This document shows positions 15,362 to 24,829 of a stretch of 64,000 nucleotides of DNA, in pieces; the stretch's first letter is position 1; every line of letters starts with the position of its first letter. Position numbers and translations under genes: made by a program. The DNA comes from UBA5314 sp040217815 (GTDB lineage: Bacteria > Bacillota > Syntrophomonadia > Syntrophomonadales > Syntrophomonadaceae). The notes under the pieces are model-generated. The model worked only from the letters and a program-made list of their open reading frames with translations, made no database searches and had not been told where the DNA came from. The DNA lies in NCBI GenBank assembly GCA_040217815.1, contig JBEHWI010000005.1, positions 47,263 through 111,262 of the forward strand. The letters are read 5' to 3'.

Positions 15362-18300
15362 CTACTGGCAACTCCCGGCAGGTAAAACCTGGTGGTCAGC
15401 CAGTAGGACTTCCACTTCGTGTGCAGGCATGGGTTTGAAATAATAATACCCCTGGACTTCATCACACATTTTCTTATTCAGAAATTCGAGCTGGGTGTAG
15501 GTTTCGACACCCTCGGCAATAACCTGTAAGCCTAAACTTTTGGCCAGGTTAATGATAACCTTGGTTATGGCCCGGTCTTTTTCGCTTTTCTCAATCCCAT
15601 GAACAAACTGCATATCCATTTTAATTCGGTCTACGGGCAGGGTTTTTAAGCGACTAAGTGATGAATATTCGGTGCCAAAATCGTCAATCGATATGGTAAT
15701 GCCTAGCTTTTTAAGTTCAGTTAATATATTGACAATAAAACCGGACTGTTTGACGGCTGCGCTTTCAGTTATCTCCAACTCCAGGTATTGTGGCTTTAAT
15801 CCTGTTTCCGAAATAATACTGGCAATCTGGCTGACCAGGCGGGGATTTCTCAATTGGATTGCCGACAGGTTTACGGCCATCCGTACGTGCGGCAGCCCCT
15901 TATCCTGCCAGGATTTGTTTTGCCCGCAGGCGGTTTTCAAAACCCATTCTCCGATGGAATTGATCAAACCGCTTTTCTCAGCTAAAGGTATGAAAATGTT
16001 GGGTGGAACCATTCCATATTCGGAGTGCTTCCATCTCAATAATGCTTCCAGGCCGGTTATAGCATTCGCTGAAAGGCTTATTTGAGGTTGATAGAAAAGC
16101 TCCAGTTCATTGCGTTCCAAGGCCCTGTGTAAACCGTTCGATAGAGCCAGCATCTTCTGTGACTCGTCCTTCAAATTTGGTGAACACAGAACATACTGGT
16201 TTTTGCCTTTATCCTTGGCGTTGTACATAGCTATGTCTGCATTTCTGATAAGATCTTCGGAATTTTCTCCGTCGACCGGAAAAACGGCCACCCCGGCGCT
16301 GGCGGTTATGTAGAACTCCTGGTCTTTGATCTGGAACGGTTGGCTGAAAAGACCAATTATATTATCAGCGACTTTAACCATGTCTTCCATTTTCGAAATA
16401 TTATTAATCATGATAAGGAACTCATCGCCGCCAAACCTGGCTACCGTATCACTGTTGCGGATGCTAGCGACAAGCTCTGCGGCTATCGTTTCTAACAGTT
16501 CATCACCTTCTTTGTGCCCCATAGAATCATTAATCGTTTTGAAAGAATCCAGGTCTAAGAACAAGATGCCAACCATTTTCCCGGTCCTTTGGGCCAGCTT
16601 GATGGCCTGGTCCACCCGGTCCATGAATAAAGCCCGGTTGGGTAGCCCGGTTAGATGATCGAAATAGGCCATATGGCTGATTTTCTCGTCAGCATCGCAT
16701 TTGCTCAAAGCATCGGCAATCACATTAGAAGTAATGCGCAGATGGTTGATATGGTCCTCGCTCCAGCGTTTTTTAGATTTTACCGAATAAAAAATTAGAA
16801 AACCCTTTAACACGTCCTGTCCTACCATCGGAATTGATATTAACGATTGTACCCCTTCCTTGATAAACTGCTGCTTTTCTTGAGCAGCTGATGCGGGGAG
16901 CTCCTCAACATCGGAAATATGAATAAAGTTATGGTCCAATATTTGGCCCATCCACCAGGAAAACTTCTCCGCAGGAAGGTTTCGAAATGGATTGCTAACC
17001 GGCTCAATATCGTCATCGCACCATTCATGGGTCATGGTCATTGTGCCTAGCCCTGAATCAAATAAGAACACGCAGGCCCGGTCTATTTGAAAGAATTGAC
17101 CGCTTTGTTTGAGCAGCTTTCTGATTCGTTCATCAAGATTGGCGTAGTTAACCGAAACAAAATCAGCAGTAATCTCTCCGATCAGTTTCTGCAAACCTAT
17201 TTGATTGGCGTTTTCTTTCAAGCGAGATAAGTATACATCATTTACATAGAAGGCCGCCCAAAGGGCAAGGGCAAACAGTCCAATCCTTATTACATGATCA
17301 GAGGCTTCCACCCGCACCACAACACTGGGGGCCAGCATCCAGACCAGGATCTGGGTTGCCAGGATGGACACCGCCATGTAAACCATCATCCTGCGCTGGT
17401 TGTATACTATAAAGATGATTATAAAAATGAAGGGAAAAGCCCAGATTGTAATGCTGGCAAATTTAATAAATCGGATTGTTACAATGGGAACCAGCAGGGT
17501 AATTATAAATAAGATTATATAATCCTTATAATCGTCGGCCAACCTGGAGCGTTGTATAATGTGGATAAGCAGCCCGGCCATTATTAAAAAAGTGCTGAAA
17601 CTGATAACGTTTCGCAAGCTTATCCCGTAAATAAAATACTGAGAAATAAAATTTAAAAACCCGCCAATTATTAAAGCAAAGGTTATGTATAAATACACCC
17701 GGGCCCTGGTTGCATCGTTTAGAACTGTTTCATCCTTAGTCGGTGAAACAATATTCATCAAACCATATTTTTTCATGGCAATAAAGCACGCCGTTATAGG
17801 TATCAAAGTAATCAATGGACCTATCTGCGGTATGTTTATTGAAAAATAGGTATTAAGAGTCAAATCGCTCAGGGTTCCCATCACAAAGGCGGCTATCGTA
17901 GCAAGAAGAATCAGGCTGGCCTGCCTTTTATGATTCAGAATCTTGGACTTACGGCCCCACTGCCATATCAACCCCATTCCCGCCAGCATAAAGCTGCCAT
18001 AATAAATGTTGAAAAACCAGTCCCAGTTATAGTCTTTGGATATATTGGTCCAACCTAAATTGGTGTGGACAAATTGATAGTGAGCCAAGGCTAAATCAGT
18101 GGATATTGAAAAAACATAAACGCACACCAATGCCGGTAAATATATCAAGGGATAGATCCATCTTTTGCTCAATATGCTTTTTCTGCCAGTCAAGATTAAA
18201 AAGAAATGCATTAAAATGCTGTAAAGGGATCCCCAACCGACAGCGGAAACCCTCCTCCAGAAAAAACAGATCGACAGATCAGGAGCTGAAATGGCTACTG

Positions 18301-18457
18301 AAAAACCGAAAGCCCATATTCCCATGGCCATGCATACGGCAAAGAAGGACCGGTTTAGACTCGCCCGGTGGTTGTTTATTATCGTATATATTCCGAAAAC
18401 CGCATAGATGCCAAACAGAATAAAGAAAAGCAATGAAAACATCAATGGAATACTCAC
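15362..18457 (-). CDS. Membrane-bound GAF-GGDEF-EAL c-di-GMP protein
   Basis: 1031 aa. The N-terminus is a seven-helix histidine-kinase-type sensor (7TM, residues 1-230), and a second group of about six helices follows to residue 420. A GAF domain spans about 430-590, GGDEF about 600-760 with an intact FGGDEF, and EAL about 775-1020 with EALLRWKH and DDFGTEYSSL. Both catalytic motifs look intact, so it could make or degrade c-di-GMP in response to a membrane or cytoplasmic signal. It converges on the HTH-PBP regulator and is divergent from the chemosensory genes. Confidence 0.9.
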   Translation of the reverse strand: MSIPLMFSLLFFILFGIYAVFGIYTIINNHRASLNRSFFAVCMAMGIWAFGFSVAISAPDLSICFFWRRVSAVGWGSLYSILMHFFLILTGRKSILSKRWIYPLIYLPALVCVYVFSISTDLALAHYQFVHTNLGWTNISKDYNWDWFFNIYYGSFMLAGMGLIWQWGRKSKILNHKRQASLILLATIAAFVMGTLSDLTLNTYFSINIPQIGPLITLIPITACFIAMKKYGLMNIVSPTKDETVLNDATRARVYLYITFALIIGGFLNFISQYFIYGISLRNVISFSTFLIMAGLLIHIIQRSRLADDYKDYIILFIITLLVPIVTIRFIKFASITIWAFPFIFIIIFIVYNQRRMMVYMAVSILATQILVWMLAPSVVVRVEASDHVIRIGLFALALWAAFYVNDVYLSRLKENANQIGLQKLIGEITADFVSVNYANLDERIRKLLKQSGQFFQIDRACVFLFDSGLGTMTMTHEWCDDDIEPVSNPFRNLPAEKFSWWMGQILDHNFIHISDVEELPASAAQEKQQFIKEGVQSLISIPMVGQDVLKGFLIFYSVKSKKRWSEDHINHLRITSNVIADALSKCDADEKISHMAYFDHLTGLPNRALFMDRVDQAIKLAQRTGKMVGILFLDLDSFKTINDSMGHKEGDELLETIAAELVASIRNSDTVARFGGDEFLIMINNISKMEDMVKVADNIIGLFSQPFQIKDQEFYITASAGVAVFPVDGENSEDLIRNADIAMYNAKDKGKNQYVLCSPNLKDESQKMLALSNGLHRALERNELELFYQPQISLSANAITGLEALLRWKHSEYGMVPPNIFIPLAEKSGLINSIGEWVLKTACGQNKSWQDKGLPHVRMAVNLSAIQLRNPRLVSQIASIISETGLKPQYLELEITESAAVKQSGFIVNILTELKKLGITISIDDFGTEYSSLSRLKTLPVDRIKMDMQFVHGIEKSEKDRAITKVIINLAKSLGLQVIAEGVETYTQLEFLNKKMCDEVQGYYYFKPMPAHEVEVLLADHQVLPAGSCQ

Positions 18458-18772
18458 ATAAATACCCCTTCTGAATTTTCTTCATGACTGGTAAATTACT
18501 CTATTGAATAAATTATCGTGTTTTTATTACTATTTTTTATAGTATTCGACGATTTGCCCGATAACTAGGTGGGTTGATTTGTCCTCGCCTTTGATAAGTC
18601 CTCTGTTTTTCTTGTGAGTCAGCCCTTTTTCTGGTACCGTACATTATTTCGCACAGTAATAAAAAAACGTCCACTTTTTGCCAAATATTGTGTCGATTTA
18701 TTAACATTTTTGTATATTTATACGATATAAGTGTTAGAGAAAGAAATAAAAATGGGTAAGAGGTGGATTAAA
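18458..18772. other. Divergent intergenic region, no gene
   Basis: AT-rich spacer between the GGDEF-EAL gene and the tandem MCP gene. It must hold promoters for both. I could not assign a convincing -35/-10 pair or a riboswitch; a c-di-GMP (GEMM) aptamer was looked for and not seen. Confidence 0.5.
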
Positions 18773-20722
18773 ATGTCAAAGAAGTTGCAGCAACCAATTA
18801 GTGTCAGTCAAAGAGAAAGCACGGGAGTAGTCGCTAAACAGGAGGATCGGGATTCGGCTTTAAAAAGAGACCAGGCCCGAAAAATGGCCCAGGATAAAGC
18901 CCGCGCCCGCACCATGGCCAAGCAACAGGCTATGGCTGAAAGGCTGGCATCGGCCACCGAACAGGTCTTGGCCGGAATCGAAGAATCAAACAGCACAATT
19001 AAAGAATTTTCCCTGTTGATGAACTCACTCGCTTCCAACAGCGAGAATATCGGACAGCATGCCACTGAAATACAAAACGCCGCCCAAAAGGTGAGCCTGA
19101 CCGCTCAAGATTTAAAATCCGGTTATGAAACGCTTCATTCAGAGTGCACGGTCGGTTCCAATGCGGTTAAAGAGTCTATAAAAGGAGTAGAAGAAATGCT
19201 CAGCCAGCTTAAAGAATCGGCGGCTAAAAACGCCCGGTCCGGCCAGGGCATAAGCGAATTGGCGGAGCAGTCTCGGCAAATCGTAGATATAGTGCAAGCT
19301 GTGGTCATGATAGCCGATCAGACCAATTTACTGGCCTTGAACGCCGCCATTGAAGCGGCCCGGGCCGGAGAGCACGGTCGTGGTTTTGCTGTGGTAGCTG
19401 ACGAAGTACGCAACCTGGCCGAAATATCAGAACGTTCAGCCAGGGATATCCGCGGAGTTGTTGACGAAATTCGCAATGAAATTGAGGATATAGTCAACGA
19501 TATTAACGGAGTGGTTGAGGATTTTAATCGCTGGGAGAAAATGACCGAAGAGGTTACCCAAAAGTTCGGCGGGGTTGGCCAGCAATTTGAACGCTACCAG
19601 GTCCTGGTTTCCGGCTCAATAGAAGTAACCCAAAAATTGAGTGAAACATCCGATGCTCTCCTGAGCAAGAGTCAGACCATAGCGGCAGTCGTTGAGCAGA
19701 TGGCAGCTAGTATTGAGGAATCCGCCAAAGCGGTTGAGGAGCAGAGTAAAGGACTGGCCGAAATAAATATCGCCACCGAGAATCTCAACGAAATGGCCGA
19801 AGAACTGAAAGACTCGACCAATATAAATAAATCCGCTGAAGAAATAGCGGCAACTGCTGAACAATTGTCGGCCAACGTTGAAGAGATCAGCTCATCGGCT
19901 GCTCAAATAGCCAGCGCCCTCACTCAAATGAGTTCGGCCATGAATACAGCCTCTGACGAAGCCGTTCTCAGCAACGAAGTGATCAAGCAAGCCGGCGATC
20001 ATATTACCGAAATAGTAGATATAGCCAGGGAATCCGGTCAGCTTTTTGTTGAAGTAGCCCAAATGCTTGAGGATGGCAGGGTTCTGGCCCGTGAGGTCTG
20101 GCATGGTGTACAGGATAAGGTTGAACATTACGCCGTCGTTAATTCATCAGTAGAGTCTTTGCAGACCAAAATACGTCAAATAGACAAAATCGTAGGGACA
20201 ATCAACAACGTTTCCATCCAAACCAACATGCTGGCCGTAAATGGTTTTGTGGAAGCAGCCACAGCTGGTGAACACGGTCGGGGATTCTCGGTAGTAGCCG
20301 GCGATATTCGTAATTTGGCCAGCGAGTCGGCCGAGAATGCTGAAAAGATTAAGGACCTTATTCAGGATATACAGACCCGCATGGACCGGGTCGTAAATGA
20401 AATCGCGCAATCGGAAGTTGCTTCCAGAAAAGCTGATGAGGTCATGTATGGCACGGCCCGCAACAACCAGGCGGTTACCCAACTGGTTGATTCGATTCAA
20501 GAGAAACGGGGAGTAATTATAAATGATCTCGATCAAATACAATTGGTTGTAGCCAAGAGCGCCGAAATTGGCGTTGCCGCTGGAGAGGTGATTACCGTGG
20601 GAGCCAGGGAAGTATCTGAAGCATCAAATATAGCGCAAGAGCAGGCCAAAGCGGTTGAGGAACAGGCCCGGGCTGTTGAAGATATTGCCTCTATTGCAGA
20701 CGAAATGCAGATGGACAGTTAG
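18773..20722 (+). CDS. Soluble receptor with two MCP signalling modules
   Basis: I chose the ATG at 18773, preceded by AGAGGTGG, giving 649 aa. There is no membrane segment and no recognisable ligand domain. After a charged N-terminus come two full coiled-coil signalling modules. The first tip, at about residues 178-216, is canonical (IADQTNLLALNAAIEAARAG). The second, at about 477-515, is divergent (NNVSIQTNMLAVNGFVEAAT, then AGEHGRGF). Long heptad helices with Ala/Glu/Gln-rich possible methylation sites surround both. It precedes the triple CheW gene by 33 bp. No CheA, CheR or CheB gene is in the window, so it presumably feeds an array encoded elsewhere. Confidence 0.9.
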   Translation: MSKKLQQPISVSQRESTGVVAKQEDRDSALKRDQARKMAQDKARARTMAKQQAMAERLASATEQVLAGIEESNSTIKEFSLLMNSLASNSENIGQHATEIQNAAQKVSLTAQDLKSGYETLHSECTVGSNAVKESIKGVEEMLSQLKESAAKNARSGQGISELAEQSRQIVDIVQAVVMIADQTNLLALNAAIEAARAGEHGRGFAVVADEVRNLAEISERSARDIRGVVDEIRNEIEDIVNDINGVVEDFNRWEKMTEEVTQKFGGVGQQFERYQVLVSGSIEVTQKLSETSDALLSKSQTIAAVVEQMAASIEESAKAVEEQSKGLAEINIATENLNEMAEELKDSTNINKSAEEIAATAEQLSANVEEISSSAAQIASALTQMSSAMNTASDEAVLSNEVIKQAGDHITEIVDIARESGQLFVEVAQMLEDGRVLAREVWHGVQDKVEHYAVVNSSVESLQTKIRQIDKIVGTINNVSIQTNMLAVNGFVEAATAGEHGRGFSVVAGDIRNLASESAENAEKIKDLIQDIQTRMDRVVNEIAQSEVASRKADEVMYGTARNNQAVTQLVDSIQEKRGVIINDLDQIQLVVAKSAEIGVAAGEVITVGAREVSEASNIAQEQAKAVEEQARAVEDIASIADEMQMDS

Positions 20723-20755
20723 TCGGGGAGAAAATAATATCAGGAGGTTTTCGTT

Positions 20756-22249
20756 ATGAGCAGCAACAACTCCCCGGAAGACATGCAGTTGGTAACCTTT
20801 GTTTTAGGTGATGAAAGCTTTGGGCTCAATATTATGAATGTTCAAGAAGTAATAAGGATGCCCTCCATTACCCGATTTCCTCAGGCTCCGGACTATGTTG
20901 ACGGAATAACCAGCTTACGCGGCAACATACTGCCGGTTATTGACACTCGTAAGAAATTTGGATTGGATGAGGCCGAAATAAACGAGAGCAATCGAGTAAT
21001 CGTCGTAAATTCAGGGGGTACTATTGCCGGACTTAACGTTGATTCTGTTTCCCAGGTTTTGAGAGTAGACAACAAAAATATTGAAGCAGCCACCCGGTTG
21101 GCAGACGATTCAAAAACCACTTCGGTTACCAATGTAGTAAAATTGGACGGTGGAAAAAAACTGATCATGGTGCTGGATGCATGTTCCCTGCTTGGTCAAG
21201 AAGCCGTAAACCTCAATGCTACAGGCGCCATTTTTGCAGACAAGGACCATTTACAGTCCGTAATCGATGAGATTCAAATCGTATCGTTCCAGGTCGGGGA
21301 TGAAGAATTCGGCCTGGAGATTGCCAAAGTTAAAGAAATTATCCGAGTTCCTGATATCGTAAAGGTGCCCAATGTCCCCAACTATATCAAGGGGATCATA
21401 TTCTTAAGAGACACCTTGATGCCTATCTATGATCTGCGAACTAAACTGGGATTGAACAATGATGAAATTATGGATACCGCTCGTATAGTAGTTGTTGAAG
21501 CAACCGGCATGCTGGTTGGTTTAATCGTCGACCGTGTTTTTGAAGTAACCAGAATATCCCGGGACACAATTTTTCCACCACCGCAAATTGTATCCCATAA
21601 TACCGGCGAATTGATTACCGGCATCGTCAGATTGGAGAATGGGAAACGAACTATTATGCTCATGGACGTAATGAACATTATAGATCAATCGGTAATGGAA
21701 CAGATCCATTCTGCCAAGGACCTGGTTAAGGAGACAGATAACAACGCCGCCCATGACCTCGTGGAAAAACAGCTGGTGGTTTTTAAACTGGCCGATGAAG
21801 AATTTGGCGTAAGTATTGAACAGGTTCAGGAAATCAACAAAATAGCCCAAATTACTAAAATACCGCGAACTCCTCAGTTTGTTGAGGGTATAGTCAACCT
21901 GAGGGGTGATGTTATCCCGGTAATTGACCTCAGGAAACGCCTCGCTATGGATATACAAAGCAACACTGATCGGACCAGGATTGTTGTGAGTGAGATAAAC
22001 AATAAGAAGATCGGTTTAATTGTTGACGAAGTTTTGGAGGTCTTGAGGATTTCGGCCCAGTATTCTGAACCGGTGCCGGATATCGTCCAGGCTGATAAGA
22101 CGCAGGGGTTTATGGGCGGGGTGATAAACGTAAACAAGCGCATGATAATGGTTTTAGATCTGAATAATCTATTGTATGCTGATGAAATAAAACAATTGGG
22201 CAAACTGGACGCAACAGGTAAAAGGCCCGCCAAATCGAAAAAAGGCTAA
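20756..22249 (+). CDS. Triple CheW-domain adaptor protein
   Basis: 497 aa made of three CheW domains in tandem, at about residues 8-150, 175-315 and 335-480. Each opens with a variant of LVTFVLGDESFGLNI and repeats the core GITSLRGNILPVIDTR, GIIFLRDTLMPIYDLR or GIVNLRGDVIPVIDLR. CheW normally has one domain of about 150 aa linking receptors to CheA. A strong CAGGAGG site precedes the ATG. It is probably co-transcribed with the tandem MCP. Three adaptor domains could bridge several receptor or kinase tips. Confidence 0.92.
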   Translation: MSSNNSPEDMQLVTFVLGDESFGLNIMNVQEVIRMPSITRFPQAPDYVDGITSLRGNILPVIDTRKKFGLDEAEINESNRVIVVNSGGTIAGLNVDSVSQVLRVDNKNIEAATRLADDSKTTSVTNVVKLDGGKKLIMVLDACSLLGQEAVNLNATGAIFADKDHLQSVIDEIQIVSFQVGDEEFGLEIAKVKEIIRVPDIVKVPNVPNYIKGIIFLRDTLMPIYDLRTKLGLNNDEIMDTARIVVVEATGMLVGLIVDRVFEVTRISRDTIFPPPQIVSHNTGELITGIVRLENGKRTIMLMDVMNIIDQSVMEQIHSAKDLVKETDNNAAHDLVEKQLVVFKLADEEFGVSIEQVQEINKIAQITKIPRTPQFVEGIVNLRGDVIPVIDLRKRLAMDIQSNTDRTRIVVSEINNKKIGLIVDEVLEVLRISAQYSEPVPDIVQADKTQGFMGGVINVNKRMIMVLDLNNLLYADEIKQLGKLDATGKRPAKSKKG

Positions 22250-22259
22250 CTAACTCTAC

Positions 22260-22293
22260 AAGAGGCCAGGTTCCCTTGTAAACCTGGCCTCTT
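22260..22293. terminator. Perfect 13-bp stem terminator between convergent genes
   Basis: AAGAGGCCAGGTT at 22260-22272 pairs with AACCTGGCCTCTT at 22281-22293 across an 8-nt loop. AATATTTT follows on the plus strand. It sits just after the triple CheW stop and before the end of the minus-strand 80-aa gene, so it may work in both directions. Confidence 0.75.
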
Positions 22294-22319
22294 AATATTT
22301 TGAGTCTTCAAAACCGCTT

Positions 22320-22562
22320 TCAAATTAGCCCCATGCTTTTCAATGAATCGGTCAGCCAGGTGTAGAAGTAATCGCAGGCCGCCTCCTCGCTGTCAAAGAC
22401 CTTCAACCCGGTCTTTTTTCCACGCTCACTGTAATATATCTCCCATTTACCGTTGTTCTGTGCCAGAGTACAGGCTTCGTTGGGAAGCCCCCCCTCCAGT
22501 GAATATTCCGTTCGGGGGATTTTCTCATCTATTAATCTTTTTCTTAACTCTTCCCGGTTCAT
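22320..22562 (-). CDS. 80-aa hypothetical protein
   Basis: The ATG at 22562 follows AAGGTGGGG at a good distance. The product (MNREELRKRLIDEKIPRTEY..., then NNGKWEIYYSERGKKTG) has a YYSERG-type beta hairpin and an EEAACDYFYTWL helix. It looks like a small folded protein similar to short polymorphic-toxin immunity or Imm-type proteins, but I cannot name a family. It starts 5 bp after the end of the stalk-domain gene and is presumably its operon partner. Confidence 0.6.
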   Translation of the reverse strand: MNREELRKRLIDEKIPRTEYSLEGGLPNEACTLAQNNGKWEIYYSERGKKTGLKVFDSEEAACDYFYTWLTDSLKSMGLI

Positions 22563-22566
22563 ATCG

Positions 22567-23409
22567 TTACCCCACCTTGATCAATATTCCCGCCTCAATC
22601 AACTCGCGGATCGATTTGTCGAACATGTACTGAACTCCCCCACCCGGCTGGTCAAACCAGGGCGCTATCTCACCTGAAAGCACTTCCACCGGTTTTAGAA
22701 CCGCATAGACGTTGTAGGGTTTGGTTTCGCTGCCCGGCGCCAGGGAACGCATCTCATAGGGAACGCCCTCGGGGCAGACAAAAGTGCCGTATTCGCTGCC
22801 GTAGCGATCGATTCTGGTTCCCGGCTGCAGGATCAGTTTGAGCGCTTCGCCCTCGAAGCCGTCGTTGGCCGGCCATATTATATTACCTTCCCGGTCGGTC
22901 CATTTGGTTATTTTAACATATTTTACGTCCACGCCCAGGGCCTGGCTGACAAAGCTGAGCGGAATCATGATTGTATCAGCTTTTATCTCCGGGGCCGTAT
23001 CAATAAGGGTCTGCCCGCCGTTAACCAGAGCCACCCTGTCGCCGATCTGGAGTTGAATACGCTTTTCAGGGTCCAGCGTGGATATCATTATATATGGATC
23101 ATCTACTTTTACCGAGGCTCCCAGGGCTTGAGACACAAAATCCACAGACACCAGGGTCCGGCTGTTTACTATGTAAGGTTGCCGCCCGGCAAAATCAAAG
23201 GCAGCCCCATTTACTTTTACAGTGATTGCAGCAGCATCGTCCAATACTTCTACTGTAGTAGTCTTAAGATTTGCCGAATTGGCAGCGTCAGTGGTAATCT
23301 GTGACCCAGCTGGTATGCTGTCCACCGCCCCCAGGGCGAATCCGCTTCCGAATACCTGGAATAATACCATTAAAGTCAGTAGAATAAAAATACTAGATTT
23401 GTATTTCAT
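22567..23409 (-). CDS. Secreted protein with copper-amine-oxidase-like N-terminal domains
   Basis: 280 aa with an N-terminal signal peptide (FILLTLMVLFQVFGSGFALGA). Two beta-rich repeats follow of the kind found in copper amine oxidase N-domain proteins: GRQPYIVNSRTLVSVDFVSQ and LIDTAPEIKADTIMIPLSFV. The C-terminal third (about residues 165-280) is unrelated and ends with FDKSIRELIEAGILIKVG. Such domains are common on exported proteins of Clostridia and do not imply oxidase activity. It is divergent from the NiCo riboswitch and CDF gene. Confidence 0.8.
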   Translation of the reverse strand: MKYKSSIFILLTLMVLFQVFGSGFALGAVDSIPAGSQITTDAANSANLKTTTVEVLDDAAAITVKVNGAAFDFAGRQPYIVNSRTLVSVDFVSQALGASVKVDDPYIMISTLDPEKRIQLQIGDRVALVNGGQTLIDTAPEIKADTIMIPLSFVSQALGVDVKYVKITKWTDREGNIIWPANDGFEGEALKLILQPGTRIDRYGSEYGTFVCPEGVPYEMRSLAPGSETKPYNVYAVLKPVEVLSGEIAPWFDQPGGGVQYMFDKSIRELIEAGILIKVG

Positions 23410-23543
23410 CGTTGCCCTCCTTATACCCTATAATAAATACCTTCTTTCAGTTCCGTTCAATCCCGTTATCTCCATCATTGACAACAATTTAAGTATAATT
23501 TAGAATGATATAAAATTGTGCACCGTCTAATATTAATATCGTC

Positions 23544-23626
23544 AAAACTGAGCAGGCGATGAATCATTTGGTTCATGTAGCCGGGCTGGCAACGGCAGCA
23601 GATGAATGCATCTGTGGGACAGTTAA
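23544..23626 (+). promoter_or_regulatory. NiCo (czcD) riboswitch aptamer
   Basis: The sequence shows the conserved elements of the Ni2+/Co2+ riboswitch four-way junction in order: AACTGAGCAGGC, a variable hairpin, TAGCCGGGCTG, GGCAACGGCAGCAGATG, then CATCTGTGGGACAGTT. P1 pairs AACTG at 23546-23550 with CAGTT at 23620-23624. Known: this class senses cobalt and nickel and controls CDF exporters such as CzcD. A CDF gene begins 57 bp downstream. I recognised it by comparison with the published consensus from memory. Confidence 0.9.
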
Positions 23627-23646
23627 TGTTCTACAGGTGTTTTTTT
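23610..23646 (+). terminator. Riboswitch expression-platform terminator
   Basis: ATCTGTGGGA at 23610-23619 can pair with TTCTACAGGT at 23629-23638 through ten pairs including G-U, followed by a run of seven T. The left arm is part of the aptamer's P4 and core, so metal binding and termination are mutually exclusive. That predicts an ON switch: cobalt or nickel allows read-through into the exporter. Confidence 0.85.
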
Positions 23647-23682
23647 AGGTTTAACGGTAATAATTAAGCTGGAGGCGTGTTA

Positions 23683-24570
23683 ATGCAGTCATGGGACAGA
23701 AGGTCTAAAGTTGCCTTATTATCAATATTATCAAATACCACCCTTATTATATTTAAGGTCCTGGCCGGTGTTTTAAGCGGTTCGGTAAGTATTATATCTG
23801 AAGCTATTCACTCCGGAATGGACCTGATAGCTTCTTTTATCGCCTTTTTTTCCGTCAGACAATCGGGCAAGCCGGCCGACCGTGAACACCCTTATGGACA
23901 TGGCAAGATCGAGAATTTTTCTGGTATAGCGGAAGGGCTTTTGATATTTGTAGCCGCCGGATTAATCATAAAGGAAGCTTACGAAAAAATATTTAACCCT
24001 GGCGAAATAGAACAGGCTACTCTGGCCATAGCGGTTATGCTGGGAGCATCGGCGGTGAATTTCCTGGTATCCCGTAAATTGTATCAAGTTGCCCGGGAAG
24101 AGGATTCTATGGCCCTGGAAGCCGATGCCCTTCATTTGAAAACCGATGTCTATACCTCGCTGGGAGTGGCTTTGGGCCTGGTGCTTATCAAAGCGACCGG
24201 AATAAAAATACTCGATCCGATTGTGGCTATTTTAGTGGCCTTGCTCATTATCAAAGAAGCCTGGGAATTGTGCAGCAACGCCTTTGAACATCTGCTTGAC
24301 ACCAAGTTGACCGACCAGGAGGAAGAGCAGATCATAGCGGTTATCGAAAAACACTGTGAGCAATTCAAAGATTATCACAAACTGAAGACCAGGAAATCAG
24401 GCAACATGAAACACATTGATTTTCACATTACGGTTGACCCCAACACTACCGCCAAAGAATTACATGACACAGTTGGGTGCATCAAAAAGGCCATGTGGGA
24501 AGAATTCGGCAATACGCGGGTAAATATACATGTAGACCCCTATGAGGAATCCAGCAGAGAAAATGGGTGA
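23683..24570 (+). CDS. Cation diffusion facilitator (CDF) metal exporter
   Basis: About 295 aa from the ATG at 23683 after GGAGG. Six membrane helices with CDF sites: EAIHSGMDL in helix 2, HPYGHGK in the loop and EADALHLKTDVYTS in helix 5 (Asp and His ligands of the transport site). A cytoplasmic metal-binding C-terminal domain follows (HYHKLKTRKSGNMKHIDFH-like region). It exports divalent cations in exchange for protons. The upstream NiCo riboswitch makes Co2+ or Ni2+ the best guess for substrate. A small-protein gene follows 46 bp downstream. Confidence 0.93.
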   Translation: MQSWDRRSKVALLSILSNTTLIIFKVLAGVLSGSVSIISEAIHSGMDLIASFIAFFSVRQSGKPADREHPYGHGKIENFSGIAEGLLIFVAAGLIIKEAYEKIFNPGEIEQATLAIAVMLGASAVNFLVSRKLYQVAREEDSMALEADALHLKTDVYTSLGVALGLVLIKATGIKILDPIVAILVALLIIKEAWELCSNAFEHLLDTKLTDQEEEQIIAVIEKHCEQFKDYHKLKTRKSGNMKHIDFHITVDPNTTAKELHDTVGCIKKAMWEEFGNTRVNIHVDPYEESSRENG

Positions 24571-24616
24571 TGAGATAGGTTTAAGTTCCCAATAACTTGA
24601 TTAGAAGGAGAGATTA

Positions 24617-24811
24617 ATGATGGCTTCACAGGTAGAATCCCTGAAAAGCGAAACGGTTAAGCCTGCATCCAATGTAATTAATCATCCTTATTCAAAACGC
24701 TCTAAAAACCCGATTACTTCTCCGGATCCGGAAAAAAGCGCAGAAGGTCATAGAAAGTACCCTGGTCTGCCCTATGAAAAATTATTGGTGATTGCTGAAC
24801 TGCTTAAGTAA
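24617..24811 (+). CDS. 64-aa protein with PYEKLLVIAELLK tail (paralogue of 27787-27969)
   Basis: It starts at ATG 24617 (or 24620) after AAGGAG. The first 45 residues are Ser/Pro/Lys-rich and look unstructured. The last 13 residues, PYEKLLVIAELLK, almost repeat the end of the small protein at 27787-27969 (PYEKLIVIAGLLK). No signal peptide and no known family. It follows the CDF gene on the same strand and ends 18 bp from the end of the response-regulator gene. The shared amphipathic end looks like a docking helix. Function unknown. Confidence 0.7.
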   Translation: MMASQVESLKSETVKPASNVINHPYSKRSKNPITSPDPEKSAEGHRKYPGLPYEKLLVIAELLK

Positions 24812-24829
24812 CAACAGCTATATGCATCT

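Noticed and set aside
18458..18772. A c-di-GMP riboswitch upstream of the MCP or GGDEF-EAL gene
   Set aside because: The conserved GEMM core blocks are missing.
20147..21958. Several minus-strand frames of 130-145 codons across the MCP and CheW genes
   Set aside because: They run antisense to strongly supported domains and show no independent evidence.
15362..22249. A complete chemotaxis operon
   Set aside because: Only receptor-like and CheW genes occur; CheA, CheY, CheR and CheB are absent, so no full pathway can be claimed.
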